A stretch of DNA of 64,000 bases from NCBI GenBank assembly GCA_001972305.1, contig BDDD01001969.1, positions 62,001 through 126,000 of the forward strand, written 5' to 3'. The notes beneath the pieces are model-generated. The model was not told the origin of the DNA. It did no database searches and saw only the letters and a program-made list of their open reading frames with translations. Below, piece after piece: positions 55,741-64,000 of this stretch. How positions within the stretch are numbered: position 1 is the stretch's first letter; the number at the start of each line of letters is the position of its first letter. This stretch comes from Cephalotus follicularis. Lineage: Eukaryota > Streptophyta > Magnoliopsida > Oxalidales > Cephalotaceae. The position numbers and the translations under genes were made by a program.

Positions 55741-58700
55741 AAAGGCCTCTTACAGAAATATTGCTGGAGGATGAATGGACTGTGTTTGAGGTGTGGGGCC
55801 TCTGGCCATTCTGTGAGAGATTGCCCGAAGAGTCAGGCTACAACACCTACTGGACCAGCGAGTAGCAGCGGTACCGCAGCGGGGCCTTCACAAAGAAGGG
55901 ACACCGGCAAGGGCATTGCAAAAGGTAGAGTTTTTACCCTTTCACAGACAGAGGTTCCAGAGTCTACCTCGGTCGTTGGAGGTACACTGTATATTTATGG
56001 TTTTTCCGCTAGAGTGTTGATGGACTCTGGAGCATCACATTGTTTTATTTCATCACAATTTGCATCATGTTTAGATGTAACACCAGACTGTATGCCATAT
56101 ACCTTGGATGTGAGCACACCTGCTGGAGTTTCCATGTATACAGATACCGTATATAGAAGTTGTGAGATGTCCATGGCAGGCATTTCCCTGTATGCAGATT
56201 TGATAGTATTGCCTATCCGCGACTTCGATGTTATTTTGGGGATGTATTGGCTGTCAGCAAATCATGCTTACATGGACTGCTACAGCAAGACTGTTGATTT
56301 TCGTCTGCCCGATGGTACTGTTTTCCAGTTTAAGGGAGACAAGGGGTTTTCTACACCGATTATATCCTTCATCCGTGCATCAAGGTATCTCGAGAAAGGA
56401 TGCGAATGATATCTTGCTTATGTAATTGACCGGAGGAAAGAGAAGGGTTTGAGCCTGGAGGAGATTCCAGTGGTGTGTGAATTTCCAGATGTATTTCCTG
56501 ATTACTTGGGATCTTTGCCACCGAAGAGGAATATGGAGCTTGTTATCGATCTTGTACCAGGTACAACTCCTATTTCTAAAGCACCATATAGAATGGCTCT
56601 TGCAGAATTGAGGGAACTGAAATTGCAGTTACAAGATCTGATCGATAAGGGTTTTATTTGACCTAGTGTTTCCCCATGGGGTGCACCTGTACTGTTTGTG
56701 AAAAAGAAGGATGGATCAATGAGACTTTGTATCGATTACCGAATGTTGAACAAGGCAACGATTAAGAACAAGTATCCTCTACCACACATTGAGGAGTTGT
56801 TTGACCAGTTGTAAGGAACGAGGGTATTCTCGAAGCTAGATTTGATGTCGGGTTATCACCAGTTGAGGGTAAGGGAAGGAGATATTGAGAAGACTGCCTT
56901 CCGGACAAGGTATGGTCACTACGAATTCCTCGTGATGCCTTTTGGTGTTACCAATGCACCGGCTGCGTTCATGTCACTAATGAACGATGTGTTTCGATCG
57001 TACCTGGACCAGTTTATCGTTGTGTTTATTGATGACGTACTAGTATACTCAAGGAGTAAGGGGGAGCATGCTTGCCATCTGAGGTTGGTTTTGCAGATTC
57101 TCTGAGAACAGCAGCTGTATGTCAAATTCAGTAAGTGTGAATTTTGGCTTGACCGTGTGATCTTTCTTGGTCACATTTTATCTGGAGAGGGCTTGGCGGT
57201 GGATCCGTCAAAGACTGAAGTAGTACGAGATTGGCCATAACCAAAGAAGGTGACGGAGGTACGAAGTTTCCTTGGATTGGCGGGGTATTACAGGAGGTTT
57301 ATCCAGAACTTTTCAAGGATAGCCGAGCCCCTGACTAGACTAACCCAGAAGAAGACCTTGTTTGTCTGGGACGAAGATTGTGAAGCTAGTTTCCGTGAAC
57401 TGAAGGATCGGTTAGTTTCCGCTCTGATCTTGGCATTACCTGAGGGTAATGAGGGCTTTTCAGTCTATAGTGATGCATCGGGTAAGGGCTTGGGCTGCGT
57501 GCTGATGCAGCGAGGAAGAGTGATCGCTTATGCTTCCAGGAAGCTAAAGCCATATGAAGAAAACTACCCGACACACGACCTTGAAATCACAGCTATTATC
57601 TTCGCCCTTCAGAAGTGGAGGCACTATCTTTATGGGGCGCAGTTTGAGATCTTTACAGATCATAAAAGTTTGAGGTACCTGTTCTGCCAAGATGCACTGA
57701 ATATGAGGCAGCGAAGGTGGGTAGAGTTCTTTAATGACTATGACTGCAGTATCCAGTATCATCCGGGAAAGGCGAATGTGGTTGTGGATGCCTTAAGTCG
57801 CAAGGCCATGATTTCCAGTACGATGGTGTCGCAATGGAAAATGTTGGAAGATCTCCAAGAGTGGTTTCCGTCTACTCAGTCACCGGGGATCTTTGTGGCC
57901 GACATGTGGGTATGGCCTGTGTTACTCGACCACATAAGGGATGCACAACCACAACATCCTGAATTGCAGTGGATTCGAGAGAATCTGGATTCGGAGTCCG
58001 ATTTTGGAGTACACGCCGAAGGTATTCTGAGATTTCGGGGACGGGTGTGTCTTCTGAATGACAGCGAGCTAAAGAGTGAGTTACTTTACGGGGCTCATAA
58101 GTCCCGGTACAGTATCCATCCTGGTAGCACCAAAATGTACCAAGATATGAAGAAGACTTACTGGTGGCCCGGCATGAAGTGCGAAATTGCCGAATACGTC
58201 GCGAAGTGTTTGACTTACCAGAGGGTCAAGGCCGAACACCAGAAACCGGCAAGATTGTTGCAATCATTACCAGTGGCAGAGTGGAAATGGGAACACATCA
58301 CGATGGACTTTGTTTCTGGATTTCCACTGACTAGACACTGTCATAATGCCATGTGGGTTATTGTTGATAGACTCACCAAAGCAGCACACTTTTTGCCTAC
58401 ACACGTCACTGAATCCGCGAGCAAGTTGGCTCGATTATATGTGAAAAAGATTGTGAGACTGCACGGTGTTCCGGTGAGCATCGTTTGCGATAGGGATTCA
58501 ATCTTCACTTCCAACTTCTGGAAGAGATTCCAGACAGCCTTCGGAACGAGATTGAATCTCAGTACTGCTTTTCACCCTCAAACCGATGGACAGATAGAGC
58601 GTACCATCCAAACCTTGGAGGATATTCTTCGGGCTTGTGTGATCGATTTTGCTGGGACCTGGGAAGACCATATCCCTCTGATATAGTTTCTTATAATAAT

Positions 58701-59342
58701 AGCTATCACGCGAGTATTGGTAGGGCTCCATACGAGGCACTGTATGGGAGGAAGTGTAGGTCACCCATCTGTTGGGATGAGGTTGGTGAATGACCATTGC
58801 TTGGGTCAGATATGGTGGAGGAGACTTCGGAGAAAGTCAAGTTCATCAAAGAGAAGTTGCTAGCAGCATAGAGTCGGTAGAAGAGCTACGTCGACAGTGT
58901 GAAGAGAAGGCCTTTGACTTTCAATGTTGGAGATTACGTGATTTTGAAGGTATCTCCGTGGAAAGGGGTGCAAAGATTTAGGAAGTAGGGCACGTTAGCG
59001 CCACGCTATATTGGTCCTTTTGAGATTCTGGAAAGGGTTGGGGAGGTAGCTTATCAGCTAGCCTTGCTTCCTACTTTGTCGGGCATACATGACGTCTTCC
59101 ATGTATCGATGCTACGAGGTTATATCCGAGATCCATCACATGTCCTGGATTGTGACTCGGTTACGGTGAGGGATGATCTTTCCTGCGAGGAGTCACTCGT
59201 GAGAATCTTGGATTGGAAGACACAAGTATTGAGGAACCGGACCATTCCGATGGTAAAGGTTCAGTGGCAATTTCATCGACCGGATGAAGCGACTTGGGAA
59301 CATGAGGATGATATCCGAGAATGTTACCCGCATTTGTTTTAG
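55741..59342 (+). pseudogene. Pol of the second Tekay-like element (zinc knuckle to chromodomain-like tail)
   Basis: Domains in order: zinc knuckle CLRCGASGHSVRDC (55780-55830); aspartic protease VLMDSGASHCFIS (about 56015-56060); RT entry IPVVCEFPDVFPDYLGSLPP (56450-56520) and palm [12 protein letters not shown] (57020-57060); RNase [18 protein letters not shown] and IFTDHKSLRYLF (57460-57690); integrase zinc region HKSRYSIHPGSTKMYQDMKK; integrase core MDFVSGFP, VDRLTKAAHFLP, CDRDSIFTSNFWKRF, AFHPQTDGQIERTIQTLEDI (58300-58625); C-terminal tail GIHDVFHVSMLRGYIRDPSH and a chromodomain-like WQFHRPDEATWEHEDDI (59064-59342). RNase H to integrase core reads open for more than 470 codons. Fossil with several breaks elsewhere. 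Confidence 0.93.
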
Positions 59343-59351
59343 TATTGTGTT

Positions 59352-59387
59352 AATTTCGAGGATGAAATTTCTTGAAGGAGGGGTGGA
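59352..59387 (+). promoter_or_regulatory. Polypurine tract and upstream inverted repeat, second Tekay-like element
   Basis: TTGAAGGAGGGGTGGA abuts the 3' LTR (TGTAACGCC). Just upstream is AATTTCGAGGATGAAATT, an inverted repeat also found at 21990-22020. Confidence 0.92.
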
Positions 59388-60718
59388 TGTAACGCCTGGG
59401 ATTTTCGTTATTGTAATATTTCATTTTAAGATGTAATCTTACGTTGAATTAATGAAAATAGTGGAGATTTTGACCTCAATGATGTTTTCAAAACCCTAAA
59501 TATTGTTTTGGGGAAAGGAATGTGTATGTTAAACCAAAACGGTGCAATTTTGGGATAAACGCGTCGATATCTTTGGAAAGACGTCGACACGCCTATGGGA
59601 ACAAGGGCGCACGTGAATGCATGTACATGCACGTCGATGTACACGAAGACATCGACACCCTCGTATGAAAGGGGAAAAGACATCGATGTCTAAGGAAGAC
59701 GTCGACGTCTTTGAAAAGAACATCAGTCACGTTATACACTGACAGAATAACATGCAAATGGACAACTTTTGAGGCATCTTGACATGCACAAAGAGACGTG
59801 TTGATCATGCTAGTGTGTTTCCAGGCATGCTCCAAAACGTGTCCTTGACATGGTGCATGCAAAAGGATATGCCATCTTCATCTGCAACTTGCAGAAAGAG
59901 AAGGGAAAAGAGCCAAAAACTGGAAGGAGAAAGGAGAGCACGGGTGTGTGTGGATTCTTGTGAACCAAGAGAGAAGGAAAGGATTCCTGCTAGCATAAAA
60001 CACCTCTCCCTTCCCCTCCTTCTCAGCTCAACACTGTGAGAAAGAAAAGGAAAGAGACCTGAGAGTTGAAAGGAAAAATAGAGGTAGAAAGAAAGAGGAG
60101 TACCACCATTGTTGAGCACTTGGAGCTTGGAACTTGGAGCTCCTGGGATTACAACTTGGGACGAACTTTTGAGCTACTGTGAGCAATCCTTGGAACACAA
60201 AGAGGTGGACTTACAAGGTTTCTAACTTGAAACCATAGGTAGGGGAAAGTGATGATCTTATACATGCATTTTGGGTTTTAAGATAATGAAATGCCATTGA
60301 TGAATTGCATGTTAATGGATGAATTGAAATCTCTGGATTTGTTGTGATGACTGTTGTGATGTACGGAGTAACCATGCATGCGTAATTTACATGAATATTC
60401 GAACTGGTTTGTGTGAAGGATGCATTGGTAATGGCCTGGTGTGTTAAAACAATGGAAATGACGTTCTGGGTTAAATAGACGTCGACGCCTACATAAAGAC
60501 GTCGATGCCTTCGTGTGTGAATGCGAAAGACATCGATGTTTGAGTAAAAATATTGACGCCTTTTCTGGGTAATTCTAGAACAATGGTGTCCACTCTGGGT
60601 GGTGAAATACCCACTTGTGGTTTCATGTTTTATTCACGAATTGATGTTCTTGTTACATATTCTGATAACCAGTAGCATGCCTTATACTGTGAGAGAATGA
60701 GATTGTTGTTAAGGGTCG

Positions 60719-60723
60719 GATTC
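60719..60723. repeat. Target-site duplication, left copy (GATTC)
   Basis: Precedes TGTCATACCCC and recurs at 63872-63876. The uninterrupted 5' LTR of the same element has a single copy at this place (AGATTCTCCCCC), which confirms the insertion. Confidence 0.95.
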
Positions 60724-62058
60724 TGTCATACCCCGTATTTCCATTCACGTATAATGGACAAGCATATGCGGTGATATCAGAAATAAGCATAAATAATATT
60801 CCAGCATTTCAATTAACAATTCATAATTAAATTTGCGAAAGCATTCGATAAGCCAGAATATATTACAAGCCGTCCGCACGCATCCCATACTACGTGCGGG
60901 TAAAACCAACGATTATCCTTACACAAAAGGAAAATACACACAACACGGGATGTGATCCGTTCGATACAATACAATACATCATAAAGGATTAATAACCTTA
61001 AATCGAAAATAAGAAGCTCTCCAAGCTTCAGCAGCAGTCTCCAAATGTCCTTGTTTAATCTGAAATTGTAGGGGTTAGCCGTTGTCCTCACTTGGCTAAG
61101 TAGGAAGATAATGCATGATAAGGAATATATGAATGCAACAGGTGTGACAGTTTATATCAAAATAACATTTAAATGCGCCAATATATGAGCAATCATTCCA
61201 AGTGGCCATAGACAATCCATATGCAAGAATACCGCACAAGGGTACAATCAATTCATCCCTCACTTGGGTGTCACATGTCGTTAACTCCTAGCACCAACTG
61301 TGCACCACCTATCTATCACCCTACGCTCCGAGGATGATAGATAAGGTAACACTTATTACCGGCGTTGGCGGGTAGTTTAACAATCAATCTCTGCATTGCA
61401 GAACACTTGGGTGATACTCTGGCCAACTCCTGGCACCCAGAATCACATTCCGTAGTCAGTGACATCCTCCGTCACTCAACCACGGCAATCATAGACAAAC
61501 AATACAAGCAATTCAATAATATTACATATATCAACAATATGCAATAGAAAAGTAGTTTTCTTTAGAACCTATGACAAGTCACTTATCGTACATCTCTTCG
61601 GAGGAAAACGATATCAATTCAATAATGGTTTCCAGTTTGGGAAACAAAACAGTAGGTACCTCTCATATAGGAGGAAAATCAGTAGTTCATTGGCAATAAT
61701 TTTTCACTTGAAAACGATAGTTAATATCATGATTTGGGTACATAGCCCATAATTGGTTCCAATCCTTGAATACAAGTGGTAGTGGTGTTAATAGCACCAA
61801 AAATAGTATATACTAACAAGACAGTAGTATATTCAGTAACAATATCACAATTCAATAGCAATGCAAGGTTTCACAATAATGGCACTTTATGGTCAATTCA
61901 TATGCAACTCTCACAAGGAGTGCGTACATTGTTAAATTTTGGAATGTAATTATTTATGAGGCCAGGATTAACTGTTCTAGTCATCCATATGGAGGCCAAG
62001 TTCATTACATTCAAAATTGAGGCCTTAATAGGACATATACCAGAAAATTTACCCAGAA

Positions 62059-62175
62059 CAGTCGGCTGCCATCAAGATTAGCCGACTGCCTTGGTTGTGT
62101 AGTCGACTGCTTTGCCTTGGCAGTCGACTGGATAGGTTGAGTAGTGGACTGCCAAGGGTGGCAGTCGACTGCCTC
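62059..62175. repeat. CAGTCGACTG array, six motifs
   Basis: Starts at 62059, 62079, 62100, 62121, 62142 and 62162: steps 20, 21, 21, 21, 20. This is the same step pattern as the homologous array at 44118-44231 although motif and spacer letters have changed. Confidence 0.92.
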
Positions 62176-63195
62176 TGGCCAGAAAATGCAGGCAGTAGCA
62201 AGTCATGCACTTCCAATTCAATTTCCAATCAATTTTAACACATGTAAACATGCAGAAAATAGACATACACAATATGCATACTATATCTTCCATAACATAT
62301 AATTACCCCTACCTCAAATCGCTATCCCAAGATCAATTGAGTTTGATCTTTCTCTTTAAGTTTCAAGCCTTCTTTCACCAACAATCTTTCAATCCAGCAA
62401 GTTCAATCTATGTATGCATGCTTATGAACACATGAATTAGTACCAGTAGGTTTCAGTAGTTACTTATAACAATTACAATTCCAACAATAGCTTAATCATC
62501 AAGTTCTCTAAGTTTTAACTTCCATTTAACAATTTCCTTTGAACTCTATGTCAACTTTTATCCAATCTCGGATTCATTGGTCTTAACTTGTTTTGACAGA
62601 AGATGTATAAATACTTAAGAAACTAGTAAGCATATATCCTAACATTAACAACAACTATAATCCATTCTAGAGCTTATAGTCACCAATTCCACTTGAACCA
62701 TTTACCATCTTCTATTCCAATTCTAAGAGTTGTTGATTCTAATCCATTAACAAGAGATATTAACATTCTCCTAGCTATTTTATCATCATAACCACAGAGA
62801 ATTCGGATTGAGAACTTACCAAGAGACCAAAGCTTCCAAATCCTCCTTTGAGCTCTCTAAATCATCCAATGCAAGCTCCAATAATCCCTCTCTTCACTCA
62901 GTGTTTTCTAACACTCATATCACAATTCAATAGCTGATATAATGTCAAAATCCTTTTGAATTCGTCAGATTCCTTCTCCAAGTCACATGCACTCACTTTT
63001 CTCTCTTTTCTTTCCATCACATGCATCCCTCTCTTCACTTTTCTCTCATTAATTATCAATTTGTAGGTTGTAGGTCTGCAGAGAACATGCAAGCATTCCC
63101 TTTTGCATGTTCTGGCAGGTGGTGAAACGCATGTGCCTCCTACCCACCTGTCATTCTTGTCCCTGCACATGCCAGGAATCTGTCCTGGGCAATTC

Positions 63196-63280
63196 CAGTC
63201 GACTGGCTATAGTGGGCAGTCGACTGCCTTCATCACGTAGCAAACAGTCGACTGTTGCCCTGTGACAGTCGGCTGTTTGG
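63196..63280. repeat. CAGTCGACTG array, paired motifs
   Basis: Starts at 63196, 63217, 63245 and 63266: steps 21, 28, 21, as at 45260-45390. Repeated again at about 63619-63700 in the duplicated LTR end. Confidence 0.92.
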
Positions 63281-63871
63281 GCTAGTTTAGGGCTTCTTAA
63301 CTTTGATACTTCACCAAATGTGCATCCATTCATCCCAAGCATTTACCAATCATAGAAATCAATATAATTGGACAAATAACTCAAATAAAATGTATATTTT
63401 ATTTCAAAATTGGATCAATTTACATTAATTGAAGTTGCGGTTATTACAGTACCATAGGCATGTCGTAGGCCTGGCACGGGGATATGACATTGTAGGTCTG
63501 CAGAGAACATGCAAGCATTCCCTTTTGCATGTTCTGGCAGGTGGTGAAACGCATGTGCCTCCTACCCACCTGTCATTCTTGTCCCTGCACATGCCAGGAA
63601 TCTGTCCTGGGCAATTCCAGTCGACTGGCTATAGTGGGCAGTCGACTGCCTTCATCACGTAGCAAACAGTCGACTGTTGCCCTGTGACAGTCGGCTGTTT
63701 GGGCTAGTTTAGGGATTCTTAACTTTGATACTTCACCAAATGTGCATCCATTCATCCCAAGCATTTACCAATCATAGAAATCAATATAATTGGACAAATA
63801 ACTCAAATAAAATGTATATTTTATTTCAAAATTGGATCAATATACATTAATTTGAATTTGCAGTTATTACA

Positions 63872-63876
63872 GATTC
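63872..63876. repeat. Target-site duplication, right copy (GATTC)
   Basis: Matches 60719-60723 exactly. Confidence 0.95.
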
Positions 63877-64000
63877 TCCCCCTTAGAATCAAGATTCGCG
63901 AACTAATACCTCCTGGTATCATAAAGACATTGATGCCTTTGGAAAAGCATCGATGTCTTTGGTCCTAAAATGCCTGGGAATAACTGCACGAAATGTTGGC

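Larger units (their letters stand above)
60724..63871 (-). repeat. Rearranged LTR insertion (same family as the solo LTR at 42811)
   Basis: A full LTR (60724-63448, TGTCATACCCC...GGTTATTACA) is followed by a 41-bp spacer (63449-63489) and a second near-identical copy of its last 381 bp (63490-63871), all between GATTC duplications. There is no coding text, primer site or polypurine tract. Neither a plain solo LTR nor a whole element fits this structure. Arrays are at 62059-62175, 63196-63280 and 63619-63700. Confidence 0.9.
41490..64000 (+). mobile_element. Second Athila-like Ty3/gypsy element, plus strand, split by two insertions, runs off right edge
   Basis: Parts: 5' LTR (about 41490-42810 and 45542-45734, split by a solo LTR), tRNA-Asp type primer site (45741-45758), gag (46031-47785), protease (47819-48151) and the RT entry (to 48908), where the second Tekay-like element begins. 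The rest of pol and the 3' LTR are beyond 64000. Same family type as 30724-35635 but on the other strand. The left boundary is uncertain, because TG-start text expected from the sister family is not seen. Coding parts carry a handful of breaks. Confidence 0.85.
48909..64000 (+). mobile_element. Second Tekay/Del-like Ty3/gypsy chromovirus, plus strand, runs off right edge, broken
   Basis: 5' LTR (48909-54669, swollen by inserts), initiator Met primer site (54673-54684), gag and pol (54777-59342), polypurine tract (59373-59387) and 3' LTR (59388 to beyond 64000, with one insertion). The shared LTR text differs at about 5% of sites by eye. Every chromovirus domain is present, with about half a dozen breaks or more. 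Inserted in the Athila-like pol; the target copy is probably TCAGT (48904-48908), but its partner is outside the window. Confidence 0.93.
59388..64000 (+). repeat. 3' LTR of the second Tekay-like element, interrupted, runs off right edge
   Basis: Starts TGTAACGCCTGGG and aligns with 48909-50350 of the 5' LTR. It is interrupted at 60724-63871 by another LTR, then resumes GATTCTCCCCCTTAG. Its arrays are at about 59565-59715, 60478-60560 and 63925-63965. Confidence 0.93.

Overview
The window is a block of nested plant LTR retrotransposons. Chromovirus (Tekay/Del-like), Athila-like, other Ty3/gypsy and Ty1/copia pol and gag segments are all present. So are tRNA-iMet and tRNA-Asp type primer binding sites and polypurine tracts, and 5-bp target duplications mark five of the insertions. 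I found no host gene, tRNA gene, rRNA, DNA transposon or LINE. This suggests repeat-rich, probably heterochromatic DNA of a flowering plant with a large genome. I cannot name the species.

Layout from left to right. (1) 1-10908: a minus-strand Ty3/gypsy element ('A') with 3.8-kb LTRs and a decayed body, running off the left edge. It sits in the end of another minus-strand LTR ('B', 10909-11111), which interrupts an older gypsy gag-protease-RT fragment ('C', 11112 to about 13340). (2) About 13489-41490: a plus-strand element ('D') coding for a 'putative gypsy-type transposon' (PF04195-like) protein and carrying a 75-bp tandem array. It is split by a 24-kb minus-strand copia element (15996-40160; LTRs both 2534 bp; TSD AGGTC/AGGTT). 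The copia element is itself split by a Tekay-like gypsy (19536-28267; TSD GTATA) and an Athila-like element (30724-35635; TSD GACCT). (3) About 41490 to the right edge: a plus-strand Athila-like element. Its 5' LTR holds a solo LTR (42811-45536; TSD GCTTT), and its pol is interrupted at 48909 by a second Tekay-like element that also runs off the right edge. That element's 5' LTR contains a mosaic of minus-strand LTR pieces and a SIRE-like copia fragment (50631 to about 54340). Its 3' LTR contains a rearranged LTR insertion (60724-63871; TSD GATTC).

All elements with recognisable coding parts are fossils carrying several breaks. LTR-to-LTR divergence, judged by eye, follows the nesting: the copia host is oldest (about a tenth of sites differ), its Tekay-like guest is intermediate, and its Athila-like guest is youngest.

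The most unusual signal is shared by nearly all of these elements. Clusters of short palindromes centred on GTCGAC (for example ACAGTCGACTGT, AAGCGTCGACGCTT, AAAGACGTCGATGTCTTT) are spaced mostly 20-21 bp apart, with a second class at 28-32 bp. In the LTR starting at 19536, two runs of six motifs have an exact 21-bp period. The outer arms differ between families while the core and spacing are shared across Ty3/gypsy and Ty1/copia. This looks like a recurrent, helically phased protein-binding or silencing-related array that ordinary LTR annotation does not explain.
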